Source of the DNA: Atribacteria bacterium SCGC AAA255-N14
Lineage (GTDB): Bacteria > Atribacterota > JS1 > SB-45 > 34-128
NCBI GenBank assembly: GCA_000405345.1
Contig: ASPC01000045.1
Location: 1-9,266, forward strand
Reading direction: 5' to 3'
Length of the DNA: 9,266 nt
This document shows, piece by piece, positions 1 through 5,567 of the stretch. The number at the start of each line of letters is the position of its first letter. The first letter of the stretch is position 1. Made by a program: the position numbers and the translations under genes. The notes under the pieces were generated by a model. That model searched no databases. It was not told the DNA's origin and was given only the letters and a program-made list of their open reading frames with translations.

Positions 1-1
1 A

Positions 2-496
2 GAAAATTTTTTCATTTATTCCGGTGAAAATTTTAGAAAACTTCTTGACGGAAAAATTGACAGTAATGAATTTTGGGTAAGATTTTCTTTAAGATATGGT
101 AAGAAAGTAGAAGAAGAGTTATTTGGTAAATTTTTTAACCCGGGAATAATCCGGGAAACAAAGGATATAATAAAACAGCTTAAAAATAATTCAAGGGTTG
201 TTTGCGGTACCAACACTATTGATTCGCATTATTATTATCTTTTAAATCAAGGCGTTTACGAAATCTTCGATGAGGTTTATGCTTCTAACTTAATGGGTAT
301 ATCTAAACCCGACCCGGATTTCTACTGGCATATTTTAAATAAGGAGGGGCTTAAGCCCGAAAATACAGTCTTTGTGGATGATACCGAAGAAAATATCATT
401 TCTGCTCAAAAAATTGGTATCAATTCTATCCTTTTTACCAATCCCGATTCTTTAAAACAGCAAATAAAGACATTTTCTAATTCGAAAGGAAAATAA
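2..496 (+). CDS. HAD-superfamily hydrolase, 5' end outside window
   Basis: The frame is open from the left edge to a TAA at 494-496 and gives 164 residues. Three of the four HAD motifs are visible: motif II as VVCGTNT with Thr about residue 70, motif III Lys in GISKPDP at about 102, and motif IV as VFVDDTEEN with the Asp pair at 126-127. The nucleophile motif DxD should lie in the missing N-terminus; family members of this type (HAD-IA, YihX/phosphoglycolate phosphatase-like) are about 200 residues, so roughly 35-45 residues are missing. The helical stretch at residues 10-60 fits a small C1 cap. It would be a cytoplasmic Mg-dependent phosphatase or dehalogenase-like enzyme; the substrate cannot be told. 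The internal ATG at 293 lies inside the conserved core and is not the start. Confidence 0.85.
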   Translation, partial: ENFFIYSGENFRKLLDGKIDSNEFWVRFSLRYGKKVEEELFGKFFNPGIIRETKDIIKQLKNNSRVVCGTNTIDSHYYYLLNQGVYEIFDEVYASNLMGISKPDPDFYWHILNKEGLKPENTVFVDDTEENIISAQKIGINSILFTNPDSLKQQIKTFSNSKGK

Positions 497-502
497 TTAT
501 GG

Positions 503-575
503 TTTTTAATTGTCATGGGCGGCGAGAGCCCACGCCGTCTTTCTTTCGAGTTAATTCGAGATAGACAATAAAAAT
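503..575. repeat. GC-rich inverted-repeat element with nested hairpins
   Basis: AATTGTC-type outer arms (about 503-514 and 564-575, roughly 10 of 12 complementary) enclose a core much richer in GC than the surrounding DNA. Inside are two mutually exclusive hairpins: TGGGC (516-520) with GCCCA (528-532), and CGGCG (520-524) with CGCCG (533-537). A near palindrome made of two TTCGAG copies lies at 545-560. An 18-codon ORF, ATG at 515 to TAA at 571, fills the core but has no Shine-Dalgarno. The element lies 6 bp after the HAD gene stop. It could act as that gene's terminator, but no T-run directly follows either stem; a small dispersed repeat (REP/MITE-like) is an equally good reading. Confidence 0.5.
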
Positions 576-650
576 TACTTTTCAGATAATTGTAAATTTT
601 ATATATCGAATTTGGGAATAAATGAATACAGATATTTCTGCCTAATAGTG

Positions 651-679
651 TTGACATAATTTTTTCATTAATATATAAT
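651..679 (+). promoter_or_regulatory. Consensus sigma-70 promoter of the GntR regulator
   Basis: TTGACA at 651-656 and TATAAT at 674-679 are both perfect and separated by exactly 17 bp. Transcription should begin near 686. This leaves about 38 nt of leader to the ATG at 724 but only 5 nt to the ATG at 691. Confidence 0.85.
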
Positions 680-682
680 TTA

Positions 683-695
683 AACATGATATGTT
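683..695. promoter_or_regulatory. Palindrome over the start point, possible autoregulatory operator
   Basis: AACAT-GAT-ATGTT is a perfect 5-bp inverted repeat with a 3-bp centre that covers the predicted start of transcription of the GntR gene. GntR-family repressors often bind such short palindromes in their own promoter. It does not match the TNGTNNNACNA pattern usual for FadR-type proteins, so binding by this regulator is an inference. Confidence 0.4.
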
Positions 696-723
696 CATAT
701 ATTCTGATGATAGGATGAGTAAA

Positions 724-1419
724 ATGATAAAAAGAAATCCAATAACAAAAATTAGTATATCTGAAAGTGTTCTGAAAAGGATTGTAGAATTAATTAAGAA
801 TGGGGATTTAAAACCAGGAGATAAACTTCCTTCAATACAATTATTTAGTCAAAAACTACAAGTAGGAGCAAGTTCAGTAAGAGAAGCTTTAAAACAATTA
901 CAGGTTATGGGAATTATCGCAATTAAGCAAGGAGAAGGTACTTTTGTAAAAGAGAAAGTCGGTGTCGATTCTTTATCTAGTTATATTGGATATTTGTTAG
1001 ATCTAAAAAAACCAGATATTTTATATCTTGTAGAAGCAAGGAAAATAATAGAAAGAGGAACTGTAGCATTGGCAGCAGAAAGAGCTTCTGAAGATGAAAT
1101 TAATAAATTGGACAATATAATTCAGAGAATGAAGGAAATAATTGACAATCCAAAAGAATTTGCTATAGAAAATGTTAATTTTCATCTTACTGTAGCTGAA
1201 GCTTCAAAAAACCCAATATTAACTATAATTTTTAATTCCGTTTATGATTTGTTTATGAAAGAACAACAGGTAGTAGCAAAAATGTTAAATTTAAAATCCG
1301 AATCTATTGAATCCCATATAAATATCTGGACTGCTATAAAAAATCATAATATTAACAAAGCAATAAAAGAAATGGAAAAACATTTAAATCACGTCCAAAA
1401 AGCAATTCTAAGAAGCTAA
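724..1419 (+). CDS. GntR-family transcriptional regulator, FadR subfamily (FCD domain)
   Basis: A 231-residue DNA-binding regulator. An N-terminal winged helix (about residues 10-76) carries the family signature LKPGDKLPS, the recognition helix region SSVREALKQLQVMGII, and the wing QGEGTFV. The C-terminal all-helical FCD ligand domain (about 95-225) has LVEARKIIERGTVALAAERA and the metal/ligand histidines H154, H198 and H220; the usual Asp four residues before the first His is Asn150. FCD members commonly bind organic acids or sugar acids. The start at 724 is chosen because AGGATGAG (712-719) precedes it; ATG 715 is possible, while ATG 691 lies about 5 nt after the predicted transcription start. 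It precedes a TRAP-TAXI binding-protein gene in the same direction with no clear terminator between them, so it probably once controlled that uptake operon. Confidence 0.9.
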   Translation: MIKRNPITKISISESVLKRIVELIKNGDLKPGDKLPSIQLFSQKLQVGASSVREALKQLQVMGIIAIKQGEGTFVKEKVGVDSLSSYIGYLLDLKKPDILYLVEARKIIERGTVALAAERASEDEINKLDNIIQRMKEIIDNPKEFAIENVNFHLTVAEASKNPILTIIFNSVYDLFMKEQQVVAKMLNLKSESIESHINIWTAIKNHNINKAIKEMEKHLNHVQKAILRS

Positions 1420-1556
1420 AATTATTTCGTTTTTTTTATAATAAATAAGCATTTAAGAGTTTCTAAAAAATTATATATAAATAATAAAAAAACTGAAAAT
1501 TATAGTCTGGATGATTTATTTATAAAAAGGAGGGGATGTGTATTTTTTTAATTCTA

Positions 1557-1581
1557 TTTTAGTAGCACAGTCATACTAAAA
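1557..1581 (+). promoter_or_regulatory. Inverted repeat in the TAXI gene leader
   Basis: TTTTAGTA (1557-1564) and TACTAAAA (1574-1581) are a perfect 8-bp inverted repeat with a 9-nt loop, placed just upstream of the AAAGGAGGT ribosome site at 1592-1600. It may be an operator or a weak leader hairpin. The rest of 1420-1609 is AT-rich; a second, unused-looking Shine-Dalgarno (GGAGG, 1529-1533) precedes only mini-ORFs. I see no convincing promoter there. Confidence 0.35.
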
Positions 1582-1609
1582 ATTAAAATTTAAAGGAGGT
1601 TAGTAAGAA

Positions 1610-2143
1610 ATGAGAAAATTTATGATTATATTTGTTTTGTGTATATTGTGTTTTTCTTTTATTTTAGGTAGTCAAGCGGAGGTTGTAGCGCAGCGCAAAT
1701 TTGTCAGGTTTGGCGGTAGTAATCCGGGGGGTTCATGGTTTACAATTGTTGGGGGGTTATCTGCTTTTTTAAGTGGAAAGATTGGAGATCTCAATGTAAC
1801 AGCTATTGCAACTGGTGGGTCTGTTGATAATAATCGGTTAGCAAGTAAGGGTGAATTGGATACCTGGTTAACCCATTCATTAACGGCATATGATATCTGG
1901 AATGGTGTGGGAACTTTTCAGGGTGAAGAGCCTTTTAAGGCATACCGAATGATAAGCGGTGTTTATGATAATCATCATCATTTTGTAGTATTAGCAGATA
2001 GTGATATAAAGATATTTTCTGACTTAAAAGGGAAAAAGGTTGGAACAATGGTTAGGGTTGCAACAGCGCATACTTGCCCCCAACGAATAAGTAAAGAAGA
2101 CGAGAGACGACTTATAATAAGCGTAAGAGTCGCTGTATTTTGA
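1610..2143 (+). pseudogene. TRAP transporter solute-binding protein, TAXI family, 3'-truncated
   Basis: The ORF gives 177 residues, of which about the first 145 are a TAXI-family periplasmic binding protein: a signal peptide (residues 1-23, hydrophobic core FMIIFVLCILCFSFILG, no lipobox Cys), the start of the mature fold FVRFGGSNPGGSWFTIVGGL, the ATGGSVDNNRL loop, and DIKIFSDLKGKKVG. TAXI proteins are usually about 320 residues, so more than half is missing. From about residue 146 the reading is antisense to the ABC permease gene and has no family resemblance; it ends by chance at 2143. The start is firm: AAAGGAGGT at 1592-1600 is 9 nt before the ATG. Binding proteins of this group deliver organic acids or similar solutes to a fused DctQM (TRAP) permease, which is not present. 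Without its second lobe the product should not bind substrate. The break is either a genomic rearrangement or an assembly chimera. Confidence 0.85.
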
Positions 2144-2817
2144 CTCTGACTGATGACAGATACAATAAGATAATCGCTCCAGGAAACAACAAAAGAATAA
2201 AAAGCTACAACCATAATCCCGGGTTCAGCAATAGGTAAAATAACGTATATTAATTGCTGTATAAGATTACTTCCATCAATTTCAGCAGCGTTGTCTAAAT
2301 CAATCGGAATTGTATCAAAATATCCTTTTAACATCCACATAGAAAAAGGCAGAACGAGAATCAGTTGCGTAAGAACAATGCCCAAAACACTATCCATTAA
2401 ATTTAAGGAAAAAACAACTAAAAAAAGAGGTATAAGCATAAGAACTTGCGGAAACATTTGAGTAGAGAATATGCCAAGTATAATTATTTTTTTACCTTTA
2501 ATATGATAACGACTTAATCCATATGCTCCAAATATGGAAACAATCAGACTTATAACCGTAACCAGACTTGATATTTTTATTGAATTTACAAAATATCGAG
2601 GAAAATCAGTTACACTAAATATTGTTATATAATTATTTAATGTAAAACCTTCTAATGCTGAAATAACTTGACCGGTAAAAATGGATTCTTGAGTTCTGAA
2701 AGAACAGTAAAAAATCCAAATCATTGGCAATATAAAAAAGCATAAAGAAATGAAGACAATGAAATATGCAATAATCATGTTTCGAATTCTTACTTGTCTT
2801 GTATTTAATCTTAACAT
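1978..2817 (-). CDS. ABC sugar transporter permease, MalG type, with replaced C-terminus
   Basis: A 279-residue inner-membrane permease of the CUT1/MalG (binding-protein-dependent transport) family with about six transmembrane segments. The cytoplasmic EAA loop that docks the ATPase is clear: NAAEIDGSNLIQQ followed by LPIAEPGI. The late family motif WGQVCAVATLTIVP is present, but the normal ending (a last membrane stretch, Q-R-aromatic, then G-L-T-x-G-x-x-K-G) is not. After the Pro at codon 2041-2043 the frame runs antisense through the TAXI gene and stops at 1978-1980, adding about 20 foreign residues. The total length is therefore normal by chance. The ATG lies 2 bp after the stop of the upstream permease gene, and no good Shine-Dalgarno is at usual distance (AGAGGAG is about 16 nt away), which suggests translational coupling. 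Whether the protein works with the foreign tail is unknown. Confidence 0.85.
   Translation of the reverse strand: MLRLNTRQVRIRNMIIAYFIVFISLCFFILPMIWIFYCSFRTQESIFTGQVISALEGFTLNNYITIFSVTDFPRYFVNSIKISSLVTVISLIVSIFGAYGLSRYHIKGKKIIILGIFSTQMFPQVLMLIPLFLVVFSLNLMDSVLGIVLTQLILVLPFSMWMLKGYFDTIPIDLDNAAEIDGSNLIQQLIYVILPIAEPGIMVVAFYSFVVSWSDYLIVSVISQSQNTATLTLIISRLSSSLLIRWGQVCAVATLTIVPTFFPFKSENIFISLSANTTK
2038..2064. other. Breakpoint joining TAXI gene and ABC operon tail to tail
   Basis: TAXI homology (plus strand) is recognisable through codon 2042-2044 and permease homology (minus strand) through codon 2041-2043. Two imperfect 9-bp direct repeats, GGTTGGAAC (2038-2046) and GGTTGCAAC (2056-2064), lie at the join. 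No insertion sequence ends, attachment site or target duplication is visible. Illegitimate recombination over microhomology, or a mis-join in assembly, would both leave this picture. Confidence 0.7.
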
Positions 2818-2819
2818 CT

Positions 2820-3689
2820 TTATCGTTGATATTCTCCTCTCTCTTGCATAATCAAATAAACGATTAGATAAACACTAAGAATTAAAAGCATTATGGTACC
2901 TATGCTTGACCCATATCCCGCAGCATAATTAACCCAACTTTGCCTATAGACATAAACTGGAAGCACATCAGTTTTATTAATTGGACCTCCACCGGTTGCC
3001 AAATAAATAAAATCAAAATTATTGAATGTCCAGAGAACATGTATCGTAACCATAACAATTATCATGTTTCTTATTCCGGGTAGAGTTATGTACCAGAAAT
3101 TTTGAAAAGCATTCGCTCCATCAATTTCTGCGGCTTCATAAAAACTTGCAGGAATTGTCTGCATGGCAGCGAAAAAAGCAATTCCATAAAATGGCACATT
3201 TCTCCATAAATGCAGTAAAACAATAAAAGAAAATGCAGTTTTGGGATCTCCAAACCAGTATTTTACAAGGTTTTCTAATCCGATACTTTTTAATATTATA
3301 TTTATAAAACCAACATCAGATTGTGCCATAAACTTAAAGATTGTTACTGTCGCAGCAACGGGAATAACCCAACTTGCCATAATAATGCTTTTAAAAATCT
3401 GCATGCCTGGTATTTCTTGTTTCATTGTCCAGGCAATAATAAGCCCAAATATTAATTGCAATATTACAACAATTATTGTTAGTTTTATCGAATGCCGGAG
3501 TGAAAGCCAGAAAATAGGATCACTGAACATCTGCTTGTAATTATCAATGCCAATATAACTATACTCCGTTTTAAGCATACTTTTATCTGTAAATGATACT
3601 CTAATCCCATCTATTAAAGGATATAAAGTAAAAATACACATGATAACAATCGCTGGAATTATTAAATAATAACCTTTTCTTTTATCCAT
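2820..3689 (-). CDS. ABC sugar transporter permease, MalF/UgpA type
   Basis: A complete 289-residue inner-membrane permease, first of the two permeases of the CUT1-type importer. It begins with the typical short cytoplasmic N-terminus and first helix (GYYLIIPAIVIMCIFTLYPL), has a periplasmic loop with YIGIDNYKQMFSDPIFW, and carries the ATPase-docking EAA loop EAAEIDGANAFQNFWYITLP at about residues 185-204. Near the end NFDFIYLATGGGP is the usual MalF-type motif before the last membrane segments. About six transmembrane helices are expected. The stop is 2 bp before the next permease ATG, so the two should be made as one unit. No ABC ATPase is encoded beside them; such importers often share one MsmK/UgpC-like ATPase encoded elsewhere. 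The substrate is not deducible beyond a sugar, oligosaccharide or polyol. Confidence 0.92.
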   Translation of the reverse strand: MDKRKGYYLIIPAIVIMCIFTLYPLIDGIRVSFTDKSMLKTEYSYIGIDNYKQMFSDPIFWLSLRHSIKLTIIVVILQLIFGLIIAWTMKQEIPGMQIFKSIIMASWVIPVAATVTIFKFMAQSDVGFINIILKSIGLENLVKYWFGDPKTAFSFIVLLHLWRNVPFYGIAFFAAMQTIPASFYEAAEIDGANAFQNFWYITLPGIRNMIIVMVTIHVLWTFNNFDFIYLATGGGPINKTDVLPVYVYRQSWVNYAAGYGSSIGTIMLLILSVYLIVYLIMQERGEYQR

Positions 3690-3764
3690 AAACTCTTTCT
3701 TATCATTCTTTTATTAAAATTGATATTTTATGAAGATTAAATAAATATTCATGATTTTATGCCA

Positions 3765-3797
3765 TGAAGAGGAGTGGATAGTACCCACTCCTCTTCA
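3765..3797 (-). terminator. Intercistronic hairpin after the binding-protein gene
   Basis: A perfect 13-bp stem, TGAAGAGGAGTGG (3765-3777) against CCACTCCTCTTCA (3785-3797), with a 7-nt loop, lies 21 bp after the binding-protein stop and 75 bp before the first permease start. No U-run follows on the transcribed strand, so it is more likely a partial attenuator or 3' stabiliser of the binding-protein mRNA than a full terminator. This would fit the known excess of binding protein over permease in such operons. A weaker competing repeat, TTCATG (3748-3753) with CATGAA (3763-3768), overlaps its base. Confidence 0.6.
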
Positions 3798-3817
3798 ATT
3801 AAATAATTAAATTGAGT

Positions 3818-5146
3818 TTACAGAACATTCTTTTCAACAAGATCATTATAACTATCTAGTAGCCATTGTGCGGTGTCCTTTGCTGATTTTTCTCCATAAA
3901 TAACATAATTTACAGCTCTTAAGTTTGCTTCACTAACCGGTCCCCAGTTTATCGGATTCATAGCAACAGAAATTGGTAATTCATTCGCAAACCCTTGCAT
4001 CCACCATTGAATGCCAGCCTTTTCAAAAACATCCAATTCCAATGAATCTTTCCTTGCCGGTATTCCACCAGATTCAACCAGCCATTGAGCCATTTTTTCT
4101 TTTGAAGTAATATACTTGATAAGATCCCAAGCAGCATTTTTATCTTTCGAGAATTTACTCATCATTATTGGTTTTACTTCCAGATAAGTGGCGGGTACCC
4201 CATCTTTCGAATATGGAATTCTCGTTAGCTGAGATTTATTTTCAAGAATATCTTTTGCGCTATCACTTTCCCCTCTTCTTCCCCAAAGCCACGGACCCAT
4301 CGGAGCCATTGCCCATTTACCTGCTACATAACCCGGATCCTCAACCGGCCAACCTGTACCTCTTTGATTCGGATCACAAGCAGGGAAATTGCCTTCAAAA
4401 AGCTTTCCATAAAAATCAAGAACTTTTTCAAGCTGATCCACTGTGGCAACTACTTTAACGGTTCTTTTCCCTTCCACAGTTGTAACTTCAAACGGATTAT
4501 TTTTATTGCTTACCTGATAATACAAGGTAATAAACTCTTGAGCTGCTCTTGGACCTCCAATTTCAGTACAAGTATAGAAACCAAATATTTCCTTATTAGA
4601 TTTTTCAGTTATTATCCTTGCTGTATCAATCAGTTCATCCCATGTCTTTGGAACAGAAAGGTTATATTTTTCCAATATGTCTGTCCGATATATCAGGGCA
4701 CGAGCATTTGTATTGTAAGGCACACCGTAGAGTTTTCCGTTAATTCGAAGAGGCTCCAATGTGCTTTCTACGAACTGATCACTTTCATCCCATTCAGAAA
4801 AATAAGAATCGAGGGGTTCGATAATATCGTTGCTTACATATACTGCTGTATCTTCGAGCAAACCCTCAATAACATCTGGTATTCCAGTTTTTGCTTGAAG
4901 CAAAAATTTATCTCTTTGATCCTTGTATTTTCCGGGGCCATAAAAATGGTCAATTTCATATTCTGGTAATTCAGTTTTTGCATCATTTTCCCACATTTTT
5001 ACGTATTCCGGAGAAACTTCTTGTGTAACAAATGGCATATTCCAGAAAGTAAGCTTCGTTTTTTCTGCAGCAAAAGATAACCCTACTACAAGAGTAAATA
5101 TTAACAGAATAGTTATTAGTTTATACATTAGTCTTATCGATCTCAT
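3818..5146 (-). CDS. ABC sugar transporter solute-binding protein (extracellular family 1)
   Basis: A complete 442-residue secreted sugar-binding protein. Residues 1-26 form a signal peptide (basic start, core LITILLIFTLVVGL, likely cut in SFA|AEK) with no lipobox Cys, so the mature protein should be free in the periplasm rather than a lipoprotein. The mature part opens with KTKLTFWNMPF and has family-1 hallmarks: DVIEGLLEDTAVYVSNDIIEPLD, the hinge motif INGKLYGVPYNTNARALIYRTDILEK, PKTWDELIDTA, GKWAMAPMGPW, and a C-terminal AAWDLIKYITSKEKMAQWLVESGGIPARKD. The aromatic residues near WGRR and WWMQG may stack on sugar. GGGAGGT (5154-5160) is 7 nt before the ATG and fixes the start. It is the first gene of the importer operon, with a consensus promoter and a palindrome cluster about 340 bp upstream. 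The exact sugar cannot be named. Confidence 0.93.
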   Translation of the reverse strand: MRSIRLMYKLITILLIFTLVVGLSFAAEKTKLTFWNMPFVTQEVSPEYVKMWENDAKTELPEYEIDHFYGPGKYKDQRDKFLLQAKTGIPDVIEGLLEDTAVYVSNDIIEPLDSYFSEWDESDQFVESTLEPLRINGKLYGVPYNTNARALIYRTDILEKYNLSVPKTWDELIDTARIITEKSNKEIFGFYTCTEIGGPRAAQEFITLYYQVSNKNNPFEVTTVEGKRTVKVVATVDQLEKVLDFYGKLFEGNFPACDPNQRGTGWPVEDPGYVAGKWAMAPMGPWLWGRRGESDSAKDILENKSQLTRIPYSKDGVPATYLEVKPIMMSKFSKDKNAAWDLIKYITSKEKMAQWLVESGGIPARKDSLELDVFEKAGIQWWMQGFANELPISVAMNPINWGPVSEANLRAVNYVIYGEKSAKDTAQWLLDSYNDLVEKNVL

Positions 5147-5166
5147 ATCTAATACCTCCCATAACT

Positions 5167-5283
5167 TTAACTTTTTAATACATAGTATAATAGGATCAAA
5201 TAAAACTTCTTTATTTTATCACCACCCCCTTTTTTATAATTTTTTACCATTATCCTCACCCCCTTTATTAATAAGGGCTGCAA
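5167..5283 (-). CDS. Possible leader ORF upstream of the binding-protein gene
   Basis: On the minus strand a TTG at 5283, preceded by GGAGGT (5287-5292), opens a 38-codon frame with an internal ATG at 5250 (27 codons) and a TAA at 5167-5169. The product is a basic stretch (MVKNYKKGGGDKIKK) followed by a hydrophobic run (FYLILLYYVL), like a tiny membrane peptide. It ends 20 nt before the binding-protein ATG, whose ribosome site lies in that gap, so coupling is possible. I do not recognise it and it may be chance. Confidence 0.25.
   Translation of the reverse strand: MQPLLIKGVRIMVKNYKKGGGDKIKKFYLILLYYVLKS
5216..5266 (-). repeat. Pair of 17-bp direct repeats in the binding-protein leader
   Basis: On the minus strand AAAGGGGGTGAGGATAA (5266-5250) and AAAGGGGGTGGTGATAA (5232-5216) agree at 15 of 17 bases and start 34 bp apart. 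Both look like Shine-Dalgarno-like G boxes; the first stands just before the ATG at 5250. They may be protein or ribosome binding sites in the leader RNA. The remaining leader at 5284-5449 shows nothing I can assign. Confidence 0.4.
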
Positions 5284-5449
5284 TACACCTCCGCTTGTTC
5301 TTTTCAGCTTTAAATACACTTCAAAATATTCGTTTTGGTTACCATATTATTTAGAACCTGTAAGATAATTCGCTGAGGTAAATATTTTTAAAATATTAGA
5401 AAGACGAGTAGTTTAAAATTCTCCGAAATTTTGAAGATTGGTTTTGTAA

Positions 5450-5487
5450 GTTGTTATACAACAATATAACTTATACGGACAACCGTA
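5450..5487. promoter_or_regulatory. Palindrome cluster, likely repressor operators of the ABC operon
   Basis: Three short inverted repeats are packed from the predicted transcription start to about +37: TACGG-ACAA-CCGTA (5474-5487), GTTATA-CAACAA-TATAAC (5453-5470), and GTTGT-TAT-ACAAC (5450-5462). The last contains TTGTTATACAA, an exact fit to the TNGTNNNACNA pattern described for FadR-type GntR repressors. A repressor here would block the promoter or early elongation. Which protein binds is inferred only. Confidence 0.5.
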
Positions 5488-5492
5488 CAACT

Positions 5493-5522
5493 ATTATATA
5501 TTTTATTAATTGTATTTGTCAA
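5493..5522 (-). promoter_or_regulatory. Consensus sigma-70 promoter of the ABC sugar operon
   Basis: On the minus strand TTGACA (5522-5517) and TATAAT (5498-5493) are perfect hexamers 18 bp apart. Transcription would start near 5486, giving an unusually long leader of about 340 nt before the binding-protein ATG. It lies just after the galM stop, where no intrinsic terminator is visible, so some readthrough from galM is possible. Confidence 0.8.
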
Positions 5523-5567
5523 ATTATTTTTGAGAGGAGATATTCGGGAGGTACAAAAAGTTTTAAC

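Noticed and set aside
406..687. 93-codon minus-strand ORF across the HAD gene end and the repeat element
   Set aside because: It is antisense to the HAD gene and spacer, resembles no family, and has no ribosome site.
1421..1442. T-run after the GntR stop, considered as a terminator
   Set aside because: No stable GC stem precedes the T-run, so it is more likely ordinary AT-rich spacer.
1900..2200. Insertion sequence or phage attachment site at the gene junction
   Set aside because: No transposase fragment, terminal inverted repeats or tRNA end is visible; only short imperfect repeats occur.
4364..4969. 201-codon plus-strand ORF inside the binding-protein gene
   Set aside because: It is an antisense shadow of a strongly recognisable solute-binding protein and shows no family features.
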